A stretch of 64,000 nt of DNA from the NCBI RefSeq assembly GCF_950295315.1, contig NC_080172.1, forward strand, positions 111,948,353 through 112,012,352, given 5' to 3'. The stretch comes from Erinaceus europaeus. Its lineage: Eukaryota; Chordata; Mammalia; Eulipotyphla; Erinaceidae. Made by a program: the position numbers and the translations under genes. Of the stretch, positions 10,648 through 21,724 are shown piece after piece (position 1 is the first letter of the stretch; each line of letters starts with the position of its first letter). The notes below the pieces were generated by a model. That model made no database searches, had not been told where the DNA came from, and worked only from the letters and a program-made list of their open reading frames with translations.

Positions 10648-11221
10648 CTGAGCAGCTGGTCCAGATGGCCCTGGAGGAAGGAGGGAGATTCCAGATACAG
10701 CTCCTGAAGATGAAGTAGCTGGAAGAAATCAGCTATTAATGGGATGATAGAATGATACCATTCCCCCAATAAACTGGAGAAGATTCCCACAGGTGTGATG
10801 ATATTCAGACAGAGTCTCCTGAGATTTTTTTATCTTGCTCAGATATGGACCAAACATTTGTAGGTTGGAGGATTTAAAGGTGCAATATATTGTCATCTCC
10901 TTGACATCACACAATGGCAGTGTATGCAGAAGCCTGATATGCCATCTTCTCGTGGCAAGTATTATCACTGTCTTACAAGAAAGGTGTACTCCTTGTCTTT
11001 GATTGACCCAGTTCAACACGTAGGTAAGAAACTTATCTTCAGGTGCTACACTGAGGTAGAGGTCTACCCACACCTCCAAGAAGAGCCTGACCTTCTCTTT
11101 CCTTGAAGGTTCCTCAGCCACTAGTTCTCTCCTTTATGAGTACACTGGCAAGTTGACTCCAGCCCACACTCTCCAGAACGTCTGCCCAGTGTTGCGTAAG
11201 TCCAGCACCTGCAGTTTACAC
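10648..11221 (-). pseudogene. Pseudogene B, middle coding exon
   Basis: The acceptor (aaaacag) lies before 11221 and the donor GTAGG after 10648. The exon opens RCKLQVLDLRNTGQ, the same block that opens exon 3 of copy C. A TAA at 11136-11134 interrupts it; reading resumes through EVWVDLYL and WVNQRQGVHL. At plus 10825-10831 a seven-base homopolymer shifts frame; in the corrected frame the exon ends in ELYLESPSFLQGHL. Confidence 0.88.
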
Positions 11222-11474
11222 CTGTTTTGGGTAAGTAGGACATTGATGAAGACAGAAAACATGAACAGAGAATTTGACCCAGAGGGCCAGCATTTGCCAG
11301 GCTCTGCCCAAGTCTGCTATTTCCTCATATTTCAGATTCCACCTACACTCTCCCCACTTCTCTTCTAACTTTCTTCATCAAATTTCCACATTACATATTT
11401 AATATTCAGTAAACTGAGAGAATAAAAACTACTATGATGCTATACCATTGCAACTGCATTAAAGTCAACCTAGA

Positions 11475-11629
11475 GGGTGGGGGCGATAGTATAATTGTTA
11501 TGCAAACAGACTCTCATGCCTGGAGCTCCAAAATCCTAGGTTCAATACCCCATACCATCATAAGCCAGAGCTGAGCAGTGCTCTAGTCTCTCTCTATCTC
11601 CATCTCTCTCAAAAATAAATATTTTTTTA
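11475..11629 (+). repeat. Short tRNA-like SINE with target-site duplication
   Basis: Flanked by perfect 14-bp repeats aaagtcaacctaga (11461-11474 and 11630-11643). Head 'cgatagtataattgttatgc', A-rich tail. A clean reference copy of this SINE type. Confidence 0.85.
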
Positions 11630-11918
11630 AAAGTCAACCTAGAAAGTAGAAGACACCTTTTCCCTCCTGCTCTCTTTCCATCTTTCTTTCTGCTAGTTTT
11701 GTGCCTTTGGCAAAGTGACTTCTCTGCTGGTGACCTCTCTGTTGACTCCATTTAGATAGAGATTTTTCACAGGGAGGGAAACTGTAATAGTGTAATGGTG
11801 ATGGAAAAAATACTCTGATGCCTAAAGCTTAAGGTCTAAATCACTTAAAATATATGCTAAAGCAAAGTCATGCCATGAAATGAGAAAATAAATAATATGG
11901 ATAGAAAGGCTGACTACC

Positions 11919-12220
11919 GGGAGTCGGGCGGTAGCACAGCGGGTTAAGCGCAGGTGGCGCTAAGCACAGGACCAGCGGAGGGATCCCGGTTCGAACCCCC
12001 GGCTCCCCACCTGCAGGGGAGTCACTTCACAGGTGGTGAAGCAGGTCTGCAGGTGTCTGTCTTTCTCTCCCCCTCTCTGTCTTCCCCTCCTCTCTCCATT
12101 TCTCTCTTTCCTATCCAACAACAATGACATCAATAATAACTACAACAACAAAACAACAAGGGCAACAAAATAAATAAATAAATGAATAAAAACAAACAAA
12201 AAAAAGTTTAAAAAAAAAAA
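11919..12220 (+). repeat. Hedgehog-type tRNA-derived SINE, clean copy
   Basis: Starts GGGAGTCGGGCGGTAGCACA. A perfect A-box match (TAGCACAGCGGG, 11932-11943) and a B-box (GGTTCGAACCC, 11988-11998) mark the pol III internal promoter. The body is CT-rich and the tail is AAT/AAC-rich. It is flanked by gaaaggctgactacc (11904-11918) and gaaaagctgactacc (12221-12235), one mismatch. I recognise this sequence as the abundant hedgehog SINE. Confidence 0.92.
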
Positions 12221-12581
12221 GAAAAGCTGACTACCTCTCCACTACATTTGAAGCTTCCTCCATGAGGGTGCTTAGGGTCTAGAACTTGTGCTGAGATTCT
12301 TGGCATCATGTGTACATTTGAGCTATATCTCTGAACAGAAACAAACTTTTTTCCTCTTTTTACAAAAACACTATTCAGCTCTGTCTTGTGGTGCAGGGGA
12401 TTGAACATGGCACTTAGAAGCCTCAGGCATAAGGGTATCTTTTAAAAGAGAGCTCCTCAATGGGCAGTGAGCTGTCACATTGGCATTAGAAGCCTTGGGT
12501 CCTCCACATGGGCCTCCACTCTACCTGACCCAGCTGTCTTCCACAGACCACAGACCTTCCCTGACTATGGATCCTCCTTAC

Positions 12582-12874
12582 CTGGGGGGAACTTCCTGCT
12601 TGAGCAGGACATCAATTCCATCCATCACAGCTTTGAAACTTTGATTCTCAGGCTGTAAATCTGGAACCAGGGCTCCCAGAGGGAGACTTTCAAAGGGCCA
12701 GGTCTGCACTAGAGCCTTCAGGGTCTCCCAGTGTCTGTGAGTGTGTGCTACCAGAAACAGACTTGGGAAGAGCTCTGCAGGCAGGTCCTTCAGGGAAGAA
12801 ATGGTCAAGTTGTCATCCCTCAGCAGGCTCTGAATGGCCAGTTGTAGGAGACTGAATGGATTGTTGTAGCTCAT
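12582..12874 (-). pseudogene. Pseudogene B, first coding exon
   Basis: Open from ATG at 12874-12872 to the donor CCCCAG|GTAAGG. 293 nt, the same length as the first coding exon of copy C. It encodes the PRAME N-terminal block with LQLAIQSLLRDDNL, LPAELFPSLF and GIDVLLKQEV. The start follows 'gaagattcaag', matching 'gaatattcaag' before the copy C start. No lesion in this exon. Confidence 0.88.
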
Positions 12875-13187
12875 CTTGAATCTTCTCAGGCAGCAAACCT
12901 GTGGGAACAACAATGAAAAGGACATGATTTGCAAGGCATCATGAGAATGCCAGAGTCCATCATACTGCTCTCCAAGGAACTACTTCAGCAGCTAAGTCAC
13001 AGCTCTGTCAGGTGAGTGAGAAATGGTGGCAGAGTCTCCACAGTTAGTTACTGGAAAAATCAGTGATTTTTGAATCAGTGATTCAAAAATCAGTGATGGA
13101 TTCAAGGAACCAAAGAGTCACCAACACACAGGGTGTCATTCTATTTAAGTTAGATATTTTGATATGTGATTATAACACCCAGGCAGT

Positions 13188-13460
13188 GAGGGAGTCAGGC
13201 GGTAGGTAGCACAGTGGGTTACAGACTGGTGTAAGGATCCCAATCAAGCCCCCGGCTCCCCACTTGCAGTTGAGCCCCTTCACAGGCGGTGAAGCAGATT
13301 TGCAGGTGTCTGTCTTTCTCTCCCCTATCTGTCTTCCCCTCCCCTTTCCATTTCTCTCTGTCCTATCCAACAACGACGACATCAATAACAACTGTAATAA
13401 CTACAACAATAAAAACCATGGCAGCAAAAGGGAATAAATAAATAAATAAATATTAAAAAA
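13188..13460 (+). repeat. tRNA-derived SINE
   Basis: Same family as 11919-12220, with 'ggagtcaggcggtaggtagc' at the head, a partly degraded tRNA region and an aataaataaa tail. Confidence 0.85.
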
Positions 13461-13568
13461 ACAACCAGTCAATAACACCACTGTAATAAAGCTGAGAGTT
13501 CAAATCAAGAAGCAGTGGACATACAGCTCTATGGAGCATCTCTTTACATACATTAGAAATATCTGGGG

Positions 13569-13889
13569 AGTCGGCTGTAGTGCAGCAGGTTAAGCGTAGC
13601 GGGTTAAACACAGGTGGCGCAAAGAACAAGCACCAGCATAAGGATCCGGGTTTGAGCCCTGGCTCCCCACCTGCAGGGGAGTCACTTCACAAGCGGTGAA
13701 GCAAGTCTTCAGGTGTCTTTCTCTCCCCCTTTCTGTCTTCCCCTCCTCTCTCCATTTCTCTCTGTCCTATCCAACAACCATGACAGCAATGATAACTACA
13801 ACAATAAAACAACAAGGGCAACAAAAGGGAATAAATAAATAAAATAAAACACTGGGGAGGTGACTGTACTTTAAAAAAATTTTTAAAAA
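13569..13889 (+). repeat. tRNA-derived SINE with perfect target-site duplication
   Basis: Flanked by agaaatatctgggg at 13555-13568 and 13890-13903. The head holds a short internal duplication (ggttaagcgtagcgggttaa), and the tail carries extra sequence after the AAT-rich part. Confidence 0.88.
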
Positions 13890-14084
13890 AGAAATATCTG
13901 GGGGCCAAATTTCTTAGCCAATAAGAGTTCACATTATGAAGAAATATTTCCTCCTAAAGATATTCTATTATTAAGTTCTTACTTATAATGAAGCTATGAA
14001 CTGTGAATGTAGCCCTAACATAGTAAGCCCTACATGTGTGAGGCATTCAGTTCAATTCTTAAAAAACAAAAAACTGTTCTGCTA

Positions 14085-15118
14085 GCACAGTCATAATCAT
14101 CCAGGGCCCTAGTCATGAATTCCTGGGATTCTCACATAGATAAGATGAGCCTAGACCTCTAAGAGATACCTCTCACCACTGTCACTGGTTATATCCATCA
14201 GGGACACCATAATCCCTCTTGTGGACCTCTACAAGACCTTGCCCTCAATGCAGAACAACAAGGTAGAAACTGCCTCACAGTCGAAAGAGAGGCTGGATCA
14301 AAATACTCTGCCATTTGAGGAAGACGGGTCCTGAATTGAGTGTAGCCTAGAATGTTCCTAGCTATGACCAAGGTCAGTGGCATTAGACCTATCGGGATAC
14401 AGAGGTTGTACAGGCTCCTGTGTTAAATATGAATAGAGATGGGCCCTGGGTCAGATTGATAGGGGTTAAAGTTAATGATATTTATAAACTTTTCTCATAT
14501 CTGGGAGGGAGCTACTCTTTGCCTTGATCTTTAGTTTTATCCTTCTATCCCCAACTATGACAATGTCTCCCTAGACAATATTTTTGGCTCACCTGAATGT
14601 TAACTCTCAGGCTCAGGAGGAAATTATTGAATTCATGCCGCCCCTGGAATATACCTCAAATAGACCTCCTAGACTTTTCCAAAATGGAGACCCCAAATAG
14701 CTTCTGCTATATTCACATCTTTATGTTACTGATTTTTATATATTCTGTTCTGCTTTATATCTTAATGCTTTTTCAGACATCAAGTTGTAAATGCTACCAT
14801 GATGTGAACCTGACTTCCCTAGGCAGACAACACCACCAATGTACTCAACAATCCCATCTCCCTAGAGCCCTACCCCACTAGGGAAAGACAGAAACAGGCT
14901 GGAAGTTTGGATCAAAATGTCAACACCTATGTCCAGCAGAGAAGCAATTACAGAAGCCAGACCTTCTACTTTCTGTATCCCATAAAGATCTTTGGTCCAC
15001 ACTCCCAGGAAAGCTTCCAATGGAGGGGATGTGGGACTCAGGTGGTATGAATTGTGTGGAATTATCTCACATTTTTGTAGATCATTATTAAATCACTAAT
15101 AAAATAAAAATAAAAAAA
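14085..15118 (+). repeat. Long A-tailed repeat (plus strand)
   Basis: Non-coding element ending in 'actaataaaataaaaataaa'. Shared blocks: ctgaggaagatggg-like (14317), gatacagaggt (14397), aaaatggagaccc (14681), ggaagcaattacagaagcca-like (14940). It is collinear with 27485-28560 (+) and, reversed, with 57265-58175. Confidence 0.7.
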
Positions 15119-15180
15119 ATAGCAGGGTGGGTATGGCATGACTCACTCACAAATTCAAGAAGTTAGAATAGAAAAGGCAG

Positions 15181-15425
15181 GGCTGGGTGCGACACACCCT
15201 GAGATGCTAACACCTTCTAGTGCCTGAGGGCCAGGGTTCAAGACCCAGGTCCTATACTGCATATGGGAAGTTTCATAGAGTGTGGCTTTCTCTATCTCTG
15301 TTCTTTATCCCCCTCATGTGTGCACTACCAGATAGCAAACAAACAAACAAAGAAATATCTGTTAGAGCACTGCTTTCCTGTGTAGGAGCTGAGCTTCAGT
15401 AATAGCTCTGATTGCAAAACAAATA
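15181..15425 (+). repeat. tRNA-like SINE, diverged
   Basis: A 'gggctgggtgcgacacaccc' head, then gagggccagggttcaagacc, followed by CT-rich and A-rich segments. It is a different SINE type from the 11.9-kb family. From 15425 to 15900 I see no recognisable feature. Confidence 0.5.
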
Positions 15426-15954
15426 AATTAACTAACTATAAACAAAGAAACAAAAAGATGGAATTGGGAAACATGAAGTGAAACTAGGACTGGTTTTGCG
15501 TATTGCACCCAAGAAGGGGCTCAGGGGCAGGAAGACTGGGAGAGGGATGGGCTGACTCCTGGGGTCTCAGTCCTGGCCCTTGACAATAGGCCTAATGTGG
15601 GGGTGAGACTGTTTTACAGACATCTCTTTTGATGATACGAGAAATTGTACTCATCTTTATCAAATGTACTGTATATCATTTATCTCCAGAAATGATCAAA
15701 AATACATAATTTAAATGTCAAGGAAGAAAATTCCAAAAATTCATTGTCATTTAAAATTGTGCTTTAGGAAATGTTGACAAATGAGTAAACAAGTACACAA
15801 AACATAAAACATCACATTTTGGATAAACAAAAAATTCTCTGGAGACACAATAACCAAATCTGAAATGTGTTCATCTAAAAAGAAAGAAAGAAACATACTT
15901 TGATCCAAGGAGCATCTCATGGTAGGCTGGTGGTTCTCTGGTCTCTCTCTTGTT

Positions 15955-16190
15955 TTAAGTTTTTTTATTGGGCAATTAATGTTAGAAAGTCAAGAGTAAA
16001 TACAATAGTTTGTACATGCATAACATTTCTCAGTTTTCCACATAACAATACAACCCCCTTGGGTCTCTGTCTTAATGGCCAATAGAATTTTTTGTTTGTT
16101 TTTGTAAAACAAAAAAGAAATAAAGCCTAAAAAGGTAAAATTAAAACTCCCCTCCTTATCCCTTGTGTAGTTTACCATAGTATGATCACA
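15955..16190 (-). mobile_element. L1 3'UTR fragment
   Basis: The 'aatacaatagtttgtacatg' and 'cataacaatacaacccc' segments match the 3'UTR of the L1s at 36.1, 46.9 and 49.0 kb; minus strand, 5'-truncated. 16200-16870 shows no gene or repeat I recognise. Confidence 0.75.
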
Positions 16191-16879
16191 GGTAACATGA
16201 TGGGTCCTTAGAAAAGGAGGGTAACTTACCAGCTGTGATAAAGTTGACCATGTGCTCAGAACTCAGGTCTCTGAAGAACTCACAGGCAGACTGAAGAGCT
16301 GGAATATTCTCTTTCCCTGTTCAGGGACCTACACTTTTGTATCCTTTGTAGATTATGCCCTACACTTGCCAATCCATGCAGGAAATAGTTCACTTGAGCA
16401 AACAAGATGTTTCCTCAGATCACAAAATGCTCTCAGGTTAATATTGATTAAGACCCTCCCTCCCCCAGCTGAAATGGTTAGCTATCACACCTCCTATAGG
16501 CTACAGACAAATTGTGGTTGACTCTGGAAGTGATTCATATCAAGAGGCATAGAGTTGAAGCCATACAAGCATTCAGTGCTGAGTGTGACATCGGGGGGAG
16601 TTCAATATGCTCCCACAGAACCCCAAGGACACAGAACCCAAAGTATTAATGTTGGACTCTAGGCTCAAAATATAATGATCACCGGTACCACAGAATACTG
16701 CTACTAGTACTAACAATAATAATGATCTTATTGCTATTAATTTAACAACCCAAACTCTTGCTTCTCAAAGTGATAGTGTCATCTCTAAAGACACTAAAGC
16801 AGATGTATCTGCATGTCTATCTGTCATAAAGATTTATGGAAATAATACCAGGTGATGTATGATTTCACAGAACAAGATC

Positions 16880-17400
16880 ACTGACACAGACGTGTGGACT
16901 GATATAGAGACAGACTGGGGCTATGTAGCGATCTACCAAAGTCTAGGCCAGCAGAGAAGCAATTATACAGCCAGAACTTCTTCATTCTGCATTCCAAAAC
17001 AAAAATTTTCTCACTACTACCAGAGTGGGGCTCTGAACCTCAGTTCCACTGTGCCTGGAAACATTCGTCACCAGGACTCTGAATTTATACCATTACTGAA
17101 ATGGAAAAGAATCAGGAAAACACCTGAGGAAGACAGGCACTCAGGAAAAGGAAAGGGAAGGACACTCAGAATTAGTAAAAGGCATAAGTGTGACTTGGAA
17201 AGGAAGACTGTTAGATCTAGATGTATAGTCAAACCATGCCTGTGACCTTGGGAGATTTATTGCAGTTTCTGCTGCTAGGCGTGGAGGTAACAGAAATCTT
17301 ATAGTGAGACTGGTATTAAATGATACCCCTGTTATTTTGTAATTTTATATATCACGAATGAATAAATTTTTAAAATAGTTAAATAAATTATTACTGTACA
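16880..17400 (+). repeat. Old A-tailed retroelement 3' end
   Basis: The gcagagaagcaattatacag and tgaccttgggagatttattg segments resemble 1.05-1.41 kb and, more distantly, the long A-tailed repeat. The 128-residue open frame at 16859-17245 lies in it and has no recognisable domain. Confidence 0.55.
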
Positions 17401-17499
17401 GTGTGAGGTCAGTGACCTGAAGAGTTGTGGGGATGGAAGTTAGGAAGCTTGGGATCAGGTATTCTTTCCTTCTCTCTTTCTTTCTATCAGATACTGCTA

Positions 17500-17690
17500 A
17501 ACTCTTTTTTTTTAATTTGTTTATTGTGGAATTAATGTTTTACATTAAACAGTAAATACAATAGTGTGTACATGCATAATACTTCCCAGTTTTCCATATA
17601 AGAAATACAACCCCCCTAGGTCTTCTATCATCCTTCTTGGATCTGTATTCTCCCCACCCACTCACCCCAGAGTCTTTTACTTTGGTGCAA
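17500..17690 (-). mobile_element. L1 3'UTR fragment
   Basis: attaatgttttacattaaac, aatacaacccccctaggtct and ttctccccacccactcaccc match other L1 3'UTRs here; minus strand. Confidence 0.75.
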
Positions 17691-18115
17691 TACCCAGCTA
17701 AACTCTTCTTTATGTTCATGCAAGGTATGTGGGAATTGAACCTGGAACTTTGGAGCCTGAGGTTATATAGTCTCTTTGCATAACCATTATACTATCTACC
17801 CCCACCCTTTTTCTTTATTTCAATTGTACATAGCAACAAAATATAATAGAAGAGCTGTGCATGCTCTTGAGTCTATATTTGTTTTGGGGGATGCTGTTTC
17901 TTCAGAGAAAACATGTTATTGGTAGAAGCTGGACAGGACAGGTTCCTTAGCATTGCAGTAGACAGTGATAAGCTACAATGCCCTCATGCATTTTTTTCCA
18001 GAGCACTGCTCAACTTTAGTTTATGGTGGTATGGGGGATTGAACCTGGGACTTCAGAGCCTCAGGCATGACAGTCTCTTTGCATAACCATTATGCTATCT
18101 CCCCCATGCCTCTTT
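17690..18115 (-). repeat. Two short SINEs, antisense
   Basis: About 17690-17815 and 17985-18115 each read gaacctgg, then ctctttgcataaccattat on the plus strand, the reverse of the 11.48-kb SINE type. The stretch between them is unrecognised. Confidence 0.6.
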
Positions 18116-18189
18116 TTTCTATATACTGTAACTCTCACTTATGAACACTTTACAGGTTCTGTTCTAAAATTGTAAGTGCTAGAAACTCT

Positions 18190-18900
18190 ACATAGAAAAA
18201 TCTATCTCTCTCTTTTAGTTAAGGGGTTAGTTTGTTACAGTGCAGTCACTGGTCCATGAGTAAGATGTCATTATGCACCAGGACCCCACAGTCCTCTTCC
18301 ATCTCTCTGTCCCCTTCCTTACCTGAGTCCACTGCTCTGAAAGAATACACCATGCCCAGTCCATGTTTCATTTTGTGTTTTCCCTCCCTGTCCCTATTAT
18401 TTTGCCCCATTTACAAGTCAGATCACTTGGTATTTGTTTCTTCTCTTTTTGGCTTATTTCACTTAACATGTTGTTTTCTAATTACACCCAAGATGACGCA
18501 ATGGGTACTACTTCACTTTAAAGACCTGAGTAATATACTATACCACAGTCTTTTTAGCCACTCAAGTGTCACTGGGCTTCTGAGTTCCTTCCAGGTGTTG
18601 GCTATTACCAGTGTTGCTGCTGTGAACATAGGGAGACATAGATATCTCCTGAAAGGTGATTTTGTTTTTTTTTTTTTTTGGCTAAATCCCCAGAAAGAAA
18701 TTACTAGGTCATAGGTGAGACCTATTTTCTGTGTTCTAAGACATCTCCAGACTGTTTTCAACAAAGTTTGGATCACGCTACACTACAGCCAGCAGTGTAA
18801 AACTGTCCTCCTTTCCCTACATCCCCCTCAACTTCTGTAGTCACTGTTCTCACAAGTGTAAAGTGGTCTCAAATTGTTGTCTTTAGTTAATTTTTCTGAT
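18190..18900 (-). mobile_element. Old L1 ORF2 C-terminus and 3' end
   Basis: The minus-strand open frame 18776-18513 resembles the L1 ORF2 C-terminus (compare the 47.15-47.49 kb frame) but is strongly diverged. The 160-residue plus-strand frame at 18232-18714 is its antisense shadow. Confidence 0.65.
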
Positions 18901-18924
18901 GACCTGTGTGAGTCAGGCATTTTT

Positions 18925-19070
18925 TAAAAAAGATTTTATTTATTTATTAATGAGAAAGATAGGAGAGATAGAAAAAGAAAAAGACAAGTGCTGCCGGGGA
19001 TTGAACTCAGGACCTCATGCTTGAAAGTCTAGTGCCTTAGCCACTGCACCACCACCCAGATCTCAAGTCA
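18925..19070 (-). repeat. Short SINE
   Basis: A gtgctgccggggattgaact core with cttagccactgcaccaccac: same type as 2671-2804. Confidence 0.7.
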
Positions 19071-19384
19071 GACATTGCTAAGAATCCATAAGAATGGCCC
19101 AAGATATTGTGGCATGTGGATTTGAAGCATTAAGGGAAGAGGGGACTTAAAAAAAAAAAAGGAAGGTAGTTAGAAGTTGATTCTTGAGGGGTTAGTCAGA
19201 ATGGAGATCGATTCACTCTGCAAGGCAGAAGGGACCTGGGTGGGGCTCTGTTCTGATACTTTCCAGGAGGTACAAGGTGCTTCTTCACAGGATGGTGAGA
19301 TCAGCTCAGAAATTATGGCCTCAGGCAAGAGACTCTTTTGCATTATCACTCTACCCTCCCTGCCTAAAACTTTCATATGAAGAT

Positions 19385-19770
19385 TGTTCTGTATCTGCTA
19401 AATTCTGTAGCAGGGCTGGGATTAGAATCCAGTTTGGTTAGCATGTTTTTCATCAGGAAGACTCTGTCCCAGGACACAGGAGTCATCATCCAGGGCAGCT
19501 CCAGGCTGGGAGAAAGAACCTCAGAGTGAGAGGAATAGCCAGGTCCCCTTGCACACACCACTCTGCATCTGTGTCTCTGGGGCCAAGGGTTTGTTCTTTG
19601 TAGCCTGGGAGTCTGGTCATCTCAGGACAGCACTGAAGTTCACTGTCATCTCCTGGATCTGCCCAGAAAACCTGTGTAAGGAAAAGCAACACTTAGGCCT
19701 TATAAGACTTGATACCATTGACAGTAGTTTGAGGATAAAGTACGATTAAATTAGGTTGCAAAGCCTTTTC
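19385..19770. repeat. Cluster duplication block (partner 44.09-44.75 kb)
   Basis: Collinear and same-strand with 44090-44745: ctgtgtctctggggccaagg, tttgttctttgtagcctggg-like and ctcctggatctgcccagaaa occur in both. The partner is split by an L1 3' fragment at 44133-44400. Both copies keep a 68-codon minus-strand frame (19692-19486). Confidence 0.7.
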
Positions 19771-19899
19771 TTGTGTTAGATCTCTCTTTGTTGATGCACA
19801 TACCACATACACCTGATGTCCTGATTCCTAGGCTTAACCCAGCACAGCTGTTCCCACTATGAGTATCCAATACTCTTCTAATATTAAGGCAAATCAATA

Positions 19900-19901
19900 G
19901 T

Positions 19902-19943
<42 letters not shown>
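19900..19943 (+). repeat. (CT)n microsatellite
   Basis: A dinucleotide run of roughly 20 units. Confidence 0.9.
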
Positions 19944-19946
<3 letters not shown>

Positions 19947-20029
19947 GTTTCTCCCTTTATTTTTTCAGATTCTAGAGTGACACAGAGAGAGGAGAAGGGA
20001 GGGAGATAAATGTATCAAAATTTCTTGAG

Positions 20030-20158
20030 TGGGAGTTGGGTGGTGGTAGCGTAGTAGGTTAAGTGCACATGGAGCAAAGTGCAAGGACCAGCATAAGGAT
20101 CCGGTTTTAGCCAACAGCTCCCCACCTGCAGGTGTGTCCCTTCACAAGGCAAGAGTGG
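20030..20158 (+). repeat. 3'-truncated tRNA-derived SINE
   Basis: The head 'gggagttgggtggtggtagc' and core gctccccacctgcaggtgtg are present; the element stops abruptly after 'ttcacaaggc' with no tail, at the edge of the next repeat. Confidence 0.75.
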
Positions 20159-21720
20159 ATGGAGATTTTTGGTCTCCATTTTATAGAAAGCTAGTAGATC
20201 TATTTTAGGTATATCCAAAGTGGTCCATGACCCAACTAGTTTTTGCCTGCACTCAACATTCAATATGCAGTTGACCTAAGCTCTTATCTTGGGAGGATAG
20301 TGTCACAGTTGGAAAAGGACCAGAAAGCTGGATTAGGGAAGAGAATTGCTCCCAAATATAGGAAAAGTATATAAATATTGTTAACTGTAAACACTATCCA
20401 TCTAATCTGGGGCCCATAGTCAACAAAGGAACCTATGTAACCTCTGCATCCCTGTAGGTCTGAGCTCACATTCCACGGTCACGGCTAGTAACATTCCAGG
20501 ATGCACCTATTTCAGGATCCATCCTCAGGTGATAAGCAGAGTATGCTACCCAACCTCCCTTCAGAGAATGGAACATTCCCTACCATTGTTGATTTGTATT
20601 GAGGGCCATTTCTGATAGGGGCCTACAGAGTGGTCCATTACATTGTTCCTGATGGAGATGACCATTTACAGTGGTGAGAGGGATCTGTTAGATGTCTAGG
20701 CCCATCATGTATGTGTGGGAATCCCAGCATTCCCTGACTTAGGCCCAAGGTGATGGGGTGGCCTGATAGTGACTGAAGAGTCATCATTTAAGTATGCCAG
20801 TCTCTTGCCCTTATTCAGCTTTTGTAGTCCTTACTTTGTCTGACAGGTTTAGCTTTGGAGTGATTGAGGGACATGCAATAGGAAGTAGGTGAGAAAGGTA
20901 TCTGGGCCTAAGTAGAAACTATTTCATTAGGTACTTTAACGTGTCTTTTTTAGGTCTTTCTGCTTGCTTGCTACATTTACTGACTACTGCAAACTACTGT
21001 GCACGTTTGCTTTAAGGTTTATGTTTTTCCCCAACTTCTGGATATATGTACTTATGCTGGGCCCATCTCAATGACCCTGGTCTATATTTAAGTTTTGAGG
21101 TTTGATAAGAAGTGTACCACCTAAAATGAATTTAAGGGCTCCTATGAGATAGGAAAGTTCTCACCAGAGTGATGAAGCTGGTGGGTTCACATTCCACTCC
21201 TGCCATCTCTGGATGCAGTCTGAAGTGAAACGTGCAGAGGTGGTACTTGTTGCATTGATTAGGTTGGTATCAGCAGGGGCAGTATCAGTTGGCATGAACT
21301 GGGAGAAGCATGCAGGAAAGTTTCAGGATTGGACTTGAGGGTTCAGCTTGAGGTTTCAGGACTGGGAGAAATATGAGCTTTATAAAGAAAGGGGAGGGTC
21401 CCTGCTGTCTTAGGGTTTAAGAAGGCAATGCTATAACCAAATCATTTGGCAACTGGGTTAACTTTGAAAATGCCACTGTTAGGTCTTGATTGCTACACCA
21501 TACAAGACCTCACCATAATTTATGTTTTTTTATGCTATTTACTTATATCTGTATCTTATAAAGGAAACACCACTAGTTGCTTTTGATCTCCTTGGTCTAA
21601 ACTTTCAGGAGATTTAATATTTCAAAGAGCAAGATATTCATTTTTATTTCTTGCCACCAGAGTAATTGCTGGTGATCCATGCTGGTACTATGAATCCACT
21701 ACTGCCACTAGTCACTTATC
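20159..21720 (-). repeat. Long A-tailed repeat, its longest internal stretch here
   Basis: Minus-strand, non-coding. Blocks shared with 57.7-58.17 kb: aggtatatccaaa-like, ctggattagggaaga, cctctgcatccctgta. Blocks shared with 33.7-33.98, 46.7-46.87 and 53.3-53.6 kb: gatgaagctg, ctgaagtgaa, ttgattaggttg-like and cctgctgtcttagggtt. It links the two halves that other copies carry separately. Confidence 0.65.
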
Positions 21721-21724
21721 AGTA

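Larger units (their letters stand above)
5439..12874 (-). pseudogene. PRAME-family pseudogene (copy B), three coding exons
   Basis: On the minus strand the coding exons lie at 12874-12582 (293 nt), 11221-10648 (574 nt) and 6054-5439 (616 nt), with GT/AG splice sites in phase 2, the same plan as intact copy C. The protein would carry the PRAME N-terminus (with an LPAELFPSLF motif), a middle EVWVDLYL motif and leucine-rich repeats near the C-terminus. Three lesions break it: an in-frame TAA at 11136-11134, a seven-A run (plus strand 10825-10831) where six would keep frame, and a TAG at 5831-5829 where copy C has CAG. Intron 3 holds a plus-strand L1 with a retroviral LTR; intron 2 holds SINEs. 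No upstream promoter exon was recognised. Lesions in two separate exons make a single assembly error an unlikely cause. Confidence 0.88.

Noticed and set aside
11925..12000. Possible functional tRNA gene
   Set aside because: A and B boxes are present, but the head continues into the SINE body and A-rich tail with target-site duplications, so it is a retroposon.
18232..18714. 160-codon plus-strand open frame
   Set aside because: It is antisense to old L1 ORF2 terminal sequence on the minus strand and has no domain of its own.
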